A DNA stretch of 64,000 nt, from positions 248,001-312,000 of the forward strand of contig DATNEY010000009.1 of NCBI GenBank assembly GCA_035606665.1, read 5' to 3'. The notes beneath the pieces are model-generated. The model did not search any database and was not told the DNA's origin. It saw only the letters and a list, made by a program, of their open reading frames with translations. Made by a program: the position numbers and the translations under genes. Numbering within the stretch: the first letter of the stretch is position 1; each line of letters starts with the position of its first letter. Positions 49,948 to 58,455 of this stretch are shown here, piece after piece. Source of the DNA: DASUGC01 sp035606665. Lineage in GTDB: Bacteria > Acidobacteriota > Vicinamibacteria > Vicinamibacterales > SCN-69-37.

Positions 49948-50877
49948 ATGCCTTCCGTCCATCTGATCGACGGCACCTACGAGCTGTTCCGCCACTTCTT
50001 TGCGCTGCCGTCCGCGCGGGACGAAGCGGGCCACGAGGTCGCCGCAGTGCGCGGTGTCGTGAACTCGGTGCTCGGAATGATTCGCAGCGGCGAGGCCACG
50101 CACATCGGCGTCGCGACCGACCACGTGATCGAGTCGTTCCGAAACGGGTTATGGCGGGGGTACAAGACGAGTGCCGGCGTACCGCGCGAATTGATGTCGC
50201 AGTTCCAGCTCCTCGAGGACGCCCTCACCGCGCTCGGCATCGTGGTTTGGCCGATGGTCGAGTTCGAAGCGGACGATGCGCTCGCATCAGGGGCGAGGCT
50301 CGCCGCGGCCGACACGCGGGTCGATCGCGTCGTGATCTGCACACCCGACAAGGACCTCGCGCAATCCGTCATTGGACGACGGGTCGTCCAGCTGAACAGG
50401 CGGACGCGCCAGGAGCTCGACGAAGCCGGCGTCGTGAAGAAGTTCGGCGTGCCGCCGGCGTCGATTCCCGACTACCTCGCGCTTGTGGGCGATTCGTCGG
50501 ATGGCTATCCCGGGCTGCCCGGCTGGGGCGCGAAGTCCACGGCGGCGGTACTCGCCCGTTTCGGACACATCGAGAACATTCCGCCGGACTTTCGCGACTG
50601 GCACGCGAACGCGACCAATGCCGCCCGGCTGGCGGAAACGCTTCAGGAAAAACGAAGCGATGCGATGCTGTTTCGCAGACTGGCGACGCTGCGATCCGAT
50701 CTGCCGCTCTTCAAGGATGTCGACGAGCTCCGCTGGACGGGGCCGACGCCCGGGTTCGAGGCGCTCGCGGCCCGCCTCGACGCGGCAGGCGGCGGCGATG
50801 CGAACCGGTCGCGTTCTAGAAGCCGCTCAGGAACTGCAGCATCTGCTTCGAAGATTGGTACTCGACGACGCGTTTGA
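49948..50877 (+). CDS. Standalone 5'-3' exonuclease / FEN-type nuclease
   Basis: A 309-residue nuclease related to the N-terminal domain of DNA polymerase I. The start MPSVHLIDGTYELFRHFFAL places the first metal-binding Asp correctly. Further metal residues appear in VEFEADDALASGA and ICTPDKDLAQ, and the helix-3-turn-helix DNA-binding part in LVGDSSDGYPGLPGWGAKS. It would cut flaps or remove RNA primers. No polymerase domain follows. The last roughly 20 residues (SRSRSRSGTAASASKIG) are low-complexity and lie antisense to the end of the thioredoxin gene, overlapping 62 bases, so they may be read-through. It diverges from modA with a gap of 31 bases. Confidence 0.88.
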   Translation: MPSVHLIDGTYELFRHFFALPSARDEAGHEVAAVRGVVNSVLGMIRSGEATHIGVATDHVIESFRNGLWRGYKTSAGVPRELMSQFQLLEDALTALGIVVWPMVEFEADDALASGARLAAADTRVDRVVICTPDKDLAQSVIGRRVVQLNRRTRQELDEAGVVKKFGVPPASIPDYLALVGDSSDGYPGLPGWGAKSTAAVLARFGHIENIPPDFRDWHANATNAARLAETLQEKRSDAMLFRRLATLRSDLPLFKDVDELRWTGPTPGFEALAARLDAAGGGDANRSRSRSRSGTAASASKIGTRRRV

Positions 50878-52036
50878 GTTCCTTGCCCGACGCGTCGACA
50901 ACCATCATCGTCGGGTAGCCGGCAATCGCGTACTTCTTGATGATCGCCTTTTCGAGATCGGCGTCCACCTTCACGACGACGAATTGCTCCAGACGGGTCG
51001 CGACTTCGAGGTCGCTCCAGATCCATTCGTCCATCGTGTGGCACGGTCCGCACCATGTGGCCTCGAAGTCGATGAAGACGCGCTTGCCTTCGGCCTTCGC
51101 CTTCGCCAGTGCGGCGGTGAGTCCGGCCGAGTTGTGACCCCAGTTGAGCGGGACCCGCGCGCGCGGCCGCGACCGTTCATCGCGCACGAGGTCGTCAGGC
51201 GCGCGATCGAGGGCTTTCGTGATGCCGCGGTCGATCACTACGAAGTCGATCGATCGCCCGTCCGCGCTCACACTGCGAAACTCCACGGCCGTTTCCTTGC
51301 CGCCGCTCGCGATGAACATCAGACGGTTGGCCGGACGCGCCTCCGCAAGTGAGAGGACCGCCTTGGCGGCATTCGCTTCTGAAGCGGCGATCACGCTCCA
51401 GGTGTCGGCTTTCGTGAAGACGGCGTCATTGTTGGAATCCATGACGGCCACGAGCGCGTCCACGCCGTTGACTTTCACCGTGCCCTGCCGCCAGGAGCCA
51501 ACGGAGAATCGAATGATCTCAGGAGCCGGCGCGCCATCGTCTCTAACGGCCCAGAAGTTCACCAGGTACGACTCAGCGACACCGCGGCCGTACGGAATCG
51601 AGAGCTGCACCTTGTCGATGGACGTCCACCACGCCTTCGTCCGGGCGTTCTGAGTCGGCGCCGCCGTCAGCGCGGGACCATCGTCGGAGAAGTTCCGGTT
51701 GCGGTTCCTGTCGATGTAGATGCGGCAGAGGTCGGAAGGACACTCGGTCCCAGCCGAAGCCAGGATCGGGAACCACGACGCCTTGCTCGGGCCCACTTCC
51801 ATCACGCCCGCTCGCGCCGGCCGCGTCGCACCGGGCGGCAACTTCGCCGCTTTCGCCAGATCGGTGAGCTTGACCTGCGTTCCCTTCGGGGAAAAGTTGG
51901 GTGCAGGCTTGCCATCCTTGCCGTCGCCGGGCGCCTGGTACGTCAGCGTCGCGCGGACGGAGGTCGACTGCGCGAACGTCGTGAGCGAACCGGCCGCTAA
52001 GACAAGGGCAACGACAGGAAGAGTGATGTTTCGCAC
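50816..52036 (-). CDS. Secreted thioredoxin-family protein
   Basis: A 406-residue exported protein with a signal peptide (LPVVALVLAAGSLTTFAQ). About 290 N-terminal residues have no family I know but contain two acidic loops resembling EF-hand calcium sites (DRNRNRNFSDDG and DSNNDAVFTKAD). The C-terminal thioredoxin domain has IDFEATWCGPCHTMDEWI and the cis-Pro loop AIAGYPTMMVVDASG. It probably reduces periplasmic disulfides and may bind calcium; the DsbD-like reductase at 30 kb could be its electron source. Its end overlaps the converging nuclease gene. Confidence 0.87.
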   Translation of the reverse strand: MRNITLPVVALVLAAGSLTTFAQSTSVRATLTYQAPGDGKDGKPAPNFSPKGTQVKLTDLAKAAKLPPGATRPARAGVMEVGPSKASWFPILASAGTECPSDLCRIYIDRNRNRNFSDDGPALTAAPTQNARTKAWWTSIDKVQLSIPYGRGVAESYLVNFWAVRDDGAPAPEIIRFSVGSWRQGTVKVNGVDALVAVMDSNNDAVFTKADTWSVIAASEANAAKAVLSLAEARPANRLMFIASGGKETAVEFRSVSADGRSIDFVVIDRGITKALDRAPDDLVRDERSRPRARVPLNWGHNSAGLTAALAKAKAEGKRVFIDFEATWCGPCHTMDEWIWSDLEVATRLEQFVVVKVDADLEKAIIKKYAIAGYPTMMVVDASGKELKRVVEYQSSKQMLQFLSGF

Positions 52037-52077
52037 GTCGTCAACGTAACACAGGAGGACTGGCCATCCGTCTTCCG

Positions 52078-52135
52078 TAGCCGGCGGGCTTCAGCCCGCC
52101 GGGCGTCCGGCGGCCTAAAGGCCAACGTCTACGGA
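52078..52135. repeat. REP-like paired hairpin
   Basis: CGTAGCCGGCGGGCTTCAGC and the following CCGCCGG form the first hairpin; CGGCGGCCTAAAGGCC the second; the unit closes with CTACG. It is bounded by CGTAG/CTACG as in the 22.9 kb element. It fills the gap between the thioredoxin gene leader and the stop of the permease downstream on the same strand, so it could act as a processing or termination structure. Confidence 0.8.
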
Positions 52136-52144
52136 TACCACGCG

Positions 52145-53380
52145 CTAGAAAAGCACGTAGCACAACACGGCGCCGAGGACGGCCATCGACAGGCCCCACG
52201 CCAGCAGCTGATTGAAGAACTTGCGCGTATCTGTGGTGCCCGCGCTTGCGATGCACAACGCACCGATTGTCGACAGCGGCGATACGTCCACCAGATGTCC
52301 ACCGATGTTCATCGACATCGCGATGCCGATGGCGCTCGCACCCGGGAGCTGCGCGGCCAGCCCGGGTACGAGCGGAAGAAACGCCGGCAGCACGACGCCG
52401 GAGGTGCTGCTGTAGACGGACACGATGCCGGTGATCAGCGCGACGACGAACGTGACGGTGCCGGGATTCGACATTCGGGCGACCGTGGACACCATCAGGT
52501 CGAGTCCCTGAAAGCGCTCGACGAGCGCGATGAGCACGGTGACGCCGCAAACCATCATGATCACTCGCCATGGCATCAACTTGATGGCTTCGGCATCGTC
52601 GGCCGTGCCGGTGGCGACGAGCAGGACGGCCGCGACAAATGCCGCGAGGCCGACGTTGGCCTTGAGCACGAGCACGCTCAGAATGAGCACGGCGATCACG
52701 CCGAGCGTGATCCACTGCTTCGTCAAGAAGGTCTTCTGGCCCTCGGGATCGACCACCTCGACCGTGCGATCGCGCGCGAACAGCTTCAGGCCACCGAAGA
52801 GGAAGTACCCGGCGAACGCCATCAGCGCGTGAGCGCCCAGGTTGTAGAGGTACGCCTGCACCTCGAGTCCGGGCATCTGGTTTTTCGTCATGATGCCGGA
52901 GACGATGATGCCGGTCGGCGCGAATGGCGAGAGCGCGCCGGAGTTCGCGCCGTTGCCGACCATGATGGCCATGAGAAAGAGCGGGATCTTCGCGCGCGTC
53001 GCCGTCGCCATCGCGATGGGCGTCAGGAGCGCGGCGGTGGCGATGTTGCCCGGGCCCATCGACGAGAGCGCCGCGCCAAGGACGAAGAACATGATCGGGA
53101 TGGTTCCCGCGTTGCCGCGACAGACGCGGACGGCGTGATGCGTGAGCTGTGCGAGCGTACCGTTCTGCTGCGCCATCGCAAACACCAGCGTGACGCCGGT
53201 CAGCGTGAGAAACAGCTGGCTGGGAAAGCCGCTCATCACCGTAGTCACCGGCAGGCCGCCCATGTAGACGCCGACGATCCATGCGAATGCGATCGACAGG
53301 ACGCCGACGTTCAACCGGCTGAAGCAACTGATCAGGACGGCGATGGTCAGAGCGGAGACGGAAATCAGGGGGAGATTCAT
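52145..53380 (-). CDS. SLC13/MatC-like dicarboxylate transporter
   Basis: A 411-residue membrane protein with roughly 11-12 helices. Pieces typical of the ion-transporter (IT) superfamily near MatC are GNGANSGALSPFAPTGIIV and MNIGGHLVDVSPLSTIGALC; these are the paired substrate-binding hairpins. It should carry a small mono- or dicarboxylate with cations. The ATGA overlap with the upstream FAD/Fe-S oxidase gene says the pair acts together, so the cargo is likely the 2-hydroxyacid that the oxidase uses (glycolate, lactate or 2-hydroxyglutarate). That is an inference from context. Confidence 0.8.
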   Translation of the reverse strand: MNLPLISVSALTIAVLISCFSRLNVGVLSIAFAWIVGVYMGGLPVTTVMSGFPSQLFLTLTGVTLVFAMAQQNGTLAQLTHHAVRVCRGNAGTIPIMFFVLGAALSSMGPGNIATAALLTPIAMATATRAKIPLFLMAIMVGNGANSGALSPFAPTGIIVSGIMTKNQMPGLEVQAYLYNLGAHALMAFAGYFLFGGLKLFARDRTVEVVDPEGQKTFLTKQWITLGVIAVLILSVLVLKANVGLAAFVAAVLLVATGTADDAEAIKLMPWRVIMMVCGVTVLIALVERFQGLDLMVSTVARMSNPGTVTFVVALITGIVSVYSSTSGVVLPAFLPLVPGLAAQLPGASAIGIAMSMNIGGHLVDVSPLSTIGALCIASAGTTDTRKFFNQLLAWGLSMAVLGAVLCYVLF

Positions 53381-56256
53381 GGTGTCGGGGTGAGCAGATT
53401 CTGTACGAGTTCGGCTGCGTGGTACGCGCGAATTCCCGTGAAGTCGGCGATCTGCTGGCGGCAGGAGGTGCCGCTGGCCACGATGACGCCGCCGGCGCTC
53501 ACGGCCCGCGCCGCGGGGAGGAGCCGGCGCTCGCCGATCGCCCGGGAGACGTCAAAGTGTTCCTTCATGTAGCCGAACGATCCAGCCATTCCACAGCAGC
53601 CGGCGTCGGGATCGACGACGGATGTGCCGGGAATTCGACCGAGCAGCGCCTTGGCGGTGGCAAGGTCGCCCATCGACTTCTGATGACAGTGTCCGTGCAG
53701 CAACACCATGGACGGACCGTTTCGGAAGGGCAGTGAGATCCGGCCCGCGCGGCACTCGCCCTCGAGCCAGTCCTCGAACAGCCGGGATCGCGCGGCCACT
53801 TCGCGTGCGCGCCGCCGGTCGTCGCCCGTAAGGAGATCCGGCGCGTCCTCCCGCACGGCGGAGAGGCAGCTCGGCTCGAGGAAAATCAGCGTGCCGCCGG
53901 CTTCGGCGATGCTGTGCAGCCGCGCTGCATTCTCGCGCGCCCGTTCGCGCGCCTCGCCGAGCAGGCCCTGCGAAATCAGGGGCCTGCCGCAGCAGATGTT
54001 CGGCGCCAATGTGGGCCGCTGACCCAGACGCTGCATCACGTCCAGCGCGGCGACACCGATCTCGGGGTGAAAGTGATTCGTGAAGGTGTCGACGAAGAGA
54101 GAAATGAGCCCGGGGCTCGTTTCTGCCTTGGGTCGTTGAAGAAACGAGCCCCGGGCTCTTAGCGTTTGTCCAGCAAACGCCGGCATCGTGCGCCGCCGAT
54201 CGATTCCCAGCAGCCGCTCGTTCACCGTGCGCCCGAGTCCGGACCGCCCAATCGCATTCGCGACGGGTGCGAACCGGCTGCCCCAGCCGGCGAGACGATC
54301 GATCCGTCCGAGCGCGCGCGCTGACATCGGCGTGCCGCGCGTCTGCCAGTAGGACGACAGAAACTCGCTCTTCATCCGCCCGACGTCGACACCGACCGGG
54401 CACTCGCTCTTGCAGGCGCGGCATTCGAGGCACAGATCCAGGGCCGCCTTCACCGCGTCGTCCGCGAGTCCGGCCTCGCCAAGTTTGCCCGACAGTGCCA
54501 GTCTCAGTGCGTTCGCGCGCCCGCGGGTCGAGTGCGTTTCCTCCTTCGTCGCCATGAACGACGGGCACATCGTCCCCGACTGCGTCTTGCGGCAGGCGCC
54601 CAGCCCGCTGCACATCTCGACGGCGCCGGCGAAGCCCCCGTGCCCCGCGTAGTCGAACGTCGTCGCGACTTCCTCTGTGCGGTACGCCGCTCCGAAACGG
54701 AGATTGCTCGCGATGGGAGGCGCGTCGACGATCTTTCCTGGATTGAAGATCCCGTCGGGATCGAACGTGCGCTTGATCTCGCGGAACGCTTCGTAGAGCG
54801 TGTCGCCGAACATGCGGGCCATGAACGGGCTCCGCACGAGGCCATCGCCGTGTTCGCCGGAGAGCGCGCCGCCGTACTTCAGCACCAGATCGGCGACATC
54901 CGAGGCAAGGGACTCGAAGGTGCGAACGCCGTCCGCCGTCTTCAGGTTCACAACGGGTCGGACATGGAGACAACCAACCGATGCGTGCGCGTACACACCG
55001 GCCTCCGTACCGTGCCGGCTGACGATCCCGAGCAGCTCGCGGATGTAGTCGCGGAGCCGCTCCGGAGCGACGGCCGCATCTTCAACAAACGAAATGGCTT
55101 TCGCGTCGCCCCGCATCGACATCGACAGGCCGAGTGCGGCCTCACGCACGTGCCAGACGGCCTGCTGCGCGGCCGGCGTGATGGCGCGATGGCACACAAT
55201 GCGAAGGCCACGCGCGCGCAGGTCGGTCTCGACGGCGTCGATCTTTGGAACGAGGTCTTCCACGCGATCGCCGGCAAACTCGACGCACAGGAGCGCCGCG
55301 GGCTCGCCCTGGACGAACGTCTCACGCAGCCGGTGGAGATCGGCGTTCATCTTCGTGTGATTGAGGATGAACGCGTCCATCGCCTCGACCGCCGACGGCT
55401 TGTGCGCGAGCACGATCGGCGTCGCACCGAGCGCGTCGAGCAGATCGTCGAATTGCACTGCCAGCAGTACCTTCGCTGCAGGGAGCGGAACCAGCTTTAG
55501 CTTTGCTTCGAGGACGATGCCGAGCGTGCCCTCGGAGCCGACGAACAGGCGGGCCAGATTGAATGGCCGGCCCGGAACGAACTCGTCGAGGTTGTAGCCT
55601 CCCACGCGCCGCAGGACTTTGGGGAATCGTCGCTCGATCTCTGCTGCGTGCGTGGCCGCCAGTTCGAGGACCTTCTGGTCGCAGGCCGACCCTCCATGGC
55701 CGGCCGTCGGCCTCTCCCGGCAATGCACGACACTCCCGTCCCCGAGCAGGACCTCGAGCTCGAGCACGTGATCGATCGTCTTGCCATATACGACCGACCG
55801 TGCGCCCGCCGAGTTGTTCGCGATCATCCCTCCGACGGTCGCGCGGCTCGCGCTGGAGATATCCGGTGCAAACCGGAGGCGGTGTTGCGCGAGCGCGCCG
55901 TTGAGATCGTCGAGCACAATGCCCGGCTCCACGCGCGCCCATCGCTCGACTGCATTCACCTCGAGCAGGCGATTGAAGTGCTTCGACGTATCGACGATGA
56001 GGCCGGCGCCGATGCACTGGCCGGCCTGCGACGTGCCGCCACCTCGCATCGTGACGGAGCAGCCATGCCTGCGGCAGGCAGCCACGATGCGGGCCAGATC
56101 CTCACGCGTCTTCGGAACAACGACGCCGACGGGCTGGATCTGGTACACGCTCGCGTCAGTTGAGTAGAGCGCGCGCGACAGCGCATCGAAGCGCACTTCG
56201 CCTTCGAGACTCGCGAGGTCGCGCGAGAGGGCCGTGACGTCGATGTGCCGCTCCAT
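53377..56256 (-). CDS. FAD/Fe-S 2-hydroxyacid oxidoreductase (GlcD-GlcF/YdiJ-type fusion) with in-frame hairpin
   Basis: A 959-residue fusion. N-terminal FAD domain (VGVVVPKTREDLARIVAACR, MRGGGTSQAGQCIGAGLIVD, GMIANNSAGARSVVYGKT, GSEGTLGIVLEAKL), then the FAD-oxidase C domain (HASVGCLHVRPVVNL, SGEHGDGLVRS), then a ferredoxin-like part (CSGLGACRKTQSGTMCPSFM, CLECRACKSECPVGVDVG) and finally two CCG domains (NICCGRPLISQGLL, DAGCCGMAGSFGY). The architecture fits glycolate/D-lactate dehydrogenase or YdiJ D-2-hydroxyglutarate dehydrogenase. Residues about 700-717 (near LRARGSFLQRPKAETSPG) are encoded by a perfect hairpin and are an inserted linker. It is coupled to the transporter and diverges from an aminotransferase. 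Confidence 0.92.
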   Translation of the reverse strand: MERHIDVTALSRDLASLEGEVRFDALSRALYSTDASVYQIQPVGVVVPKTREDLARIVAACRRHGCSVTMRGGGTSQAGQCIGAGLIVDTSKHFNRLLEVNAVERWARVEPGIVLDDLNGALAQHRLRFAPDISSASRATVGGMIANNSAGARSVVYGKTIDHVLELEVLLGDGSVVHCRERPTAGHGGSACDQKVLELAATHAAEIERRFPKVLRRVGGYNLDEFVPGRPFNLARLFVGSEGTLGIVLEAKLKLVPLPAAKVLLAVQFDDLLDALGATPIVLAHKPSAVEAMDAFILNHTKMNADLHRLRETFVQGEPAALLCVEFAGDRVEDLVPKIDAVETDLRARGLRIVCHRAITPAAQQAVWHVREAALGLSMSMRGDAKAISFVEDAAVAPERLRDYIRELLGIVSRHGTEAGVYAHASVGCLHVRPVVNLKTADGVRTFESLASDVADLVLKYGGALSGEHGDGLVRSPFMARMFGDTLYEAFREIKRTFDPDGIFNPGKIVDAPPIASNLRFGAAYRTEEVATTFDYAGHGGFAGAVEMCSGLGACRKTQSGTMCPSFMATKEETHSTRGRANALRLALSGKLGEAGLADDAVKAALDLCLECRACKSECPVGVDVGRMKSEFLSSYWQTRGTPMSARALGRIDRLAGWGSRFAPVANAIGRSGLGRTVNERLLGIDRRRTMPAFAGQTLRARGSFLQRPKAETSPGLISLFVDTFTNHFHPEIGVAALDVMQRLGQRPTLAPNICCGRPLISQGLLGEARERARENAARLHSIAEAGGTLIFLEPSCLSAVREDAPDLLTGDDRRRAREVAARSRLFEDWLEGECRAGRISLPFRNGPSMVLLHGHCHQKSMGDLATAKALLGRIPGTSVVDPDAGCCGMAGSFGYMKEHFDVSRAIGERRLLPAARAVSAGGVIVASGTSCRQQIADFTGIRAYHAAELVQNLLTPTP
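54106..54158. repeat. Perfect 18-bp inverted repeat inside the oxidase gene
   Basis: GAGCCCGGGGCTCGTTTC and its exact complement GAAACGAGCCCCGGGCTC are separated by 17 bases. The smaller GCGTTTG/CAAACGC hairpin follows at 54162-54180. The insertion keeps the frame and adds a linker between the ferredoxin-like and CCG parts. It matches the pattern of other hairpins placed in or at the ends of genes here. Confidence 0.85.
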
Positions 56257-56274
56257 GAACGGCGCTGATTATGG

Positions 56275-56406
56275 CAGGTGACGACGGGTAACGACTGGTA
56301 ACGACTGGTCCGTGGAACCTGCTTTGCGAGTCTCCAAATCGATTTGTTGGTAATCGATAGTTCGCTCTTCGGACCGGTCGTCACCGGTCGTCACCTGTCG
56401 TTACCG
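56275..56406. repeat. Inverted array of 10-bp GGTRACGACN units between divergent genes
   Basis: The left arm (56275-56312) runs GGTGACGAC, GGGTAACGACT, GGTAACGACT, GGTCCG. The right arm (56370-56406) is its near-complement (CGGACCGGTCGTCACCGG, then CGTCACC and TGTCGTTACCG). The 57-base core contains the AT-richer TCCAAATCGATTTGTTGGT. It fills the 169-base gap between the oxidase and aminotransferase starts, so the promoters of both must lie in or beside it, and it is placed to be regulatory. Same class as the other short-unit inverted arrays. Confidence 0.85.
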
Positions 56407-56425
56407 GTGAGATACGATTTCCCTC

Positions 56426-57619
56426 GTGCCAAATCTCGGCCGTCATTTCCTGCAGATACCGGGACCCACCAACACACCCGATCGCATCCTGCGCGCGTTG
56501 TCCGAGCCGACGATCGATCACCGCGGTCCGGCATTCGCCGCGCTCGGCCGCGAGGTGCTCGACGGCCTGAAGGGAATCTTCCGGACGACTCAGCCCGTCG
56601 TGATCTATCCGGCATCCGGCAGCGGCGCGTGGGAAGCATCGCTCGTGAACACACTCTCGCCGGGCGACTCGGTGCTGGCCTTCGACATCGGCGAGTTCTC
56701 GAAGAACTGGGCCGAGGTCGCGCGCCGGCTCGGTCTCGAGGTCGAGGTGATGCCGGGCGATTGGCGCCGTGGCGTGGATCCGGATGAAGTCGGCCGGCGG
56801 CTCGGCGCCGATACGAACCGTCAAATCAAGGCGTTACTCGTCGTCCACAACGAAACGTCCACGGGAGTGACGTCGCGTCTGCCAGAAATTCGCCGCGCGA
56901 TGGACCGCGCGAATCATCCAGCGCTCTTGCTCGTGGACGCAGTCTCATCGATCGGATCGATCGATCTTCGTCACGACGAGTGGGGCATCGACGTCACGCT
57001 TGCCGGGTCGCAGAAAGGCCTGATGCTGCCGCCGGGCTTGAGTTTCAACGCGATCAGCGCGAAGGCGCTCGCCTCGTCGAAGACCGCGAAGCTGCCGCGC
57101 GCGTACTGGGCGTGGGACGCGATGTTGGCATCGAACGCCGGCGGCTATTTCCCGACGACGCCAGCGACGAACATGCTGTTCGGTCTGCGGGAAGCCCTGC
57201 GGATGTTGAACGAAGAGGGACTGCAGTACGTGTTCGCGCGACACCGCCGGCTGGCCGAAGCCGCGCGAGCGGCAGTGCGAGCGTGGGGTCTGGACATTCT
57301 CTGTGAGCGTGAGGACGAGTTCAGTCCGGTTGTGACGACCGTGATGATGCCCGCCGGTCACGACGCGGACGCGTTTCGGCAGGTTGTGCTCGATCGCTAC
57401 AACATGTCGCTCGGATCGGGGCTCGGCCGGCTCAGAGGAAAGGCGTTTCGAATCGGCCACCTCGGCGATTTCGGCGACCTCATGCTCATCGGGACGCTCG
57501 GTGGTGTGGAGCTCGGACTCGCGGCTGCGGGCGTACCGCACAAGCCCGGTGGTGTGGCCGCGGCGATGTCGGCGCTCGCGGAGGAGCCGGCCCTGAGTGG
57601 CCGGCCTACGTTCCGGTGA
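56426..57619 (+). CDS. Class V aminotransferase, probably serine/alanine--glyoxylate
   Basis: A 397-residue PLP enzyme beginning at GTG (LGRHFLQIPGPTNTPDRILR). The N-terminal TIDHRGPAFAAL and VIYPASGSGAWEASLVNTL, the PLP Asp in LLVDAVSSIGSIDL and the Schiff-base Lys in AGSQKGLMLPPGLSF are those of the serine/alanine--glyoxylate aminotransferase group. It would turn glyoxylate into glycine using serine or alanine as donor. Divergence from the 2-hydroxyacid oxidase fits a glycolate to glyoxylate to glycine route. The last residues (ALSGRPTFR) come from a REP-like sequence, and the 3' end overlaps the enoyl-CoA hydratase gene by 14 bases. Confidence 0.9.
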   Translation: MPNLGRHFLQIPGPTNTPDRILRALSEPTIDHRGPAFAALGREVLDGLKGIFRTTQPVVIYPASGSGAWEASLVNTLSPGDSVLAFDIGEFSKNWAEVARRLGLEVEVMPGDWRRGVDPDEVGRRLGADTNRQIKALLVVHNETSTGVTSRLPEIRRAMDRANHPALLLVDAVSSIGSIDLRHDEWGIDVTLAGSQKGLMLPPGLSFNAISAKALASSKTAKLPRAYWAWDAMLASNAGGYFPTTPATNMLFGLREALRMLNEEGLQYVFARHRRLAEAARAAVRAWGLDILCEREDEFSPVVTTVMMPAGHDADAFRQVVLDRYNMSLGSGLGRLRGKAFRIGHLGDFGDLMLIGTLGGVELGLAAAGVPHKPGGVAAAMSALAEEPALSGRPTFR

Positions 57620-58388
57620 ACTTTGGCGGCCGCTTTGCCAGGAACGCCGACACTCCTTCACGGAAGTCATCGCTGGCATAACAGTCCGCCACTGCGTCGG
57701 CGACGCGGGAAGGGTCCCCGATGTGTTGTTCGCGCAAGGCAGACAGGGCAGCCTTGGCGGCCCGAATAGTGAGCGGGGCGTTCCGCTCGATCGCGGCGCA
57801 GAAGTCCTCCACCACGCCCTTGATCCGGTCAGGCTCCGCGATTTTCGAGACCGCGCCGCAGGAGACCGCTTCGGCGGCGCCGATGAAACTGCCCGTAATC
57901 AGCATCGAACAGGCGCGTCCAAACCCGAAATGGTCGACCAGCCGCGACGTGTTCTCGAACGAGAGCGCGTTTCCGAGCGTACGGGCGATGGGCACGCCGA
58001 ATTTCGCGTCAGGCGTGCAGATGCGCAGGTCGCACGCGAGCGCGATCGCGCAGCCCCCGCCTGCGGCTATGCCTTCCACCTGCGCGATGGTTGGCACGCG
58101 CACGGTCTCGAGCCGTGCAACGCACGCCTCCAGGCGCCGCTCGTACGCAATGCCGTCTTCGCGTGAACGGAATCCCTCGAACTGACTGATGTCCGTGCCG
58201 GTGCAGAACGTCCCACCCGACGCTCGAATGACGAACGTGCGGATGCCCGCGTCCGCGTCAACCCGATCGCACGCCTCGACGAGCGCGTCGTACATCGCCC
58301 AGGTCATCGCGTTGCCGGCCTCGGGGCGGCCGATCGTGAAGAACGCTGTCGTGCCCTTCTGCGAGAATGTGGTCGGCGATGAGCTCAT
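57606..58388 (-). CDS. Enoyl-CoA hydratase/isomerase family protein
   Basis: A 260-residue crotonase-fold protein. The oxyanion blocks are FVIRASGGTFCTGTDIS (first) and VEGIAAGGGCAIALACDLRI (second), followed by GVPIARTLGNALSFENTSRL, where catalytic acids of hydratases often lie. The position that usually holds the general-acid Glu is not obvious, so it could be an isomerase or another acyl-CoA enzyme. The C-terminus (FLAKRPPKF) is normal. Neighbouring a class III CoA-transferase that diverges from it, it fits catabolism of a CoA-activated acid. Confidence 0.87.
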   Translation of the reverse strand: MSSSPTTFSQKGTTAFFTIGRPEAGNAMTWAMYDALVEACDRVDADAGIRTFVIRASGGTFCTGTDISQFEGFRSREDGIAYERRLEACVARLETVRVPTIAQVEGIAAGGGCAIALACDLRICTPDAKFGVPIARTLGNALSFENTSRLVDHFGFGRACSMLITGSFIGAAEAVSCGAVSKIAEPDRIKGVVEDFCAAIERNAPLTIRAAKAALSALREQHIGDPSRVADAVADCYASDDFREGVSAFLAKRPPKFTGT

Positions 58389-58413
58389 GGGTCAGCACAA
58401 TCCTTACATGGAG

Positions 58414-58449
58414 GCCGGGTCAGGTGAAGGCCGGATCTTCAGACCCGGC
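58414..58449. repeat. Small inverted repeat in the CoA-transferase leader
   Basis: GCCGGGTC and GACCCGGC pair across 20 bases that include GGATCTTCAG, a loop of the CTTCAG type seen in the REP-like family. It ends six bases before the ATG of the CoA-transferase and is a possible translation-control or REP remnant. Confidence 0.6.
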
Positions 58450-58455
58450 AACTAG

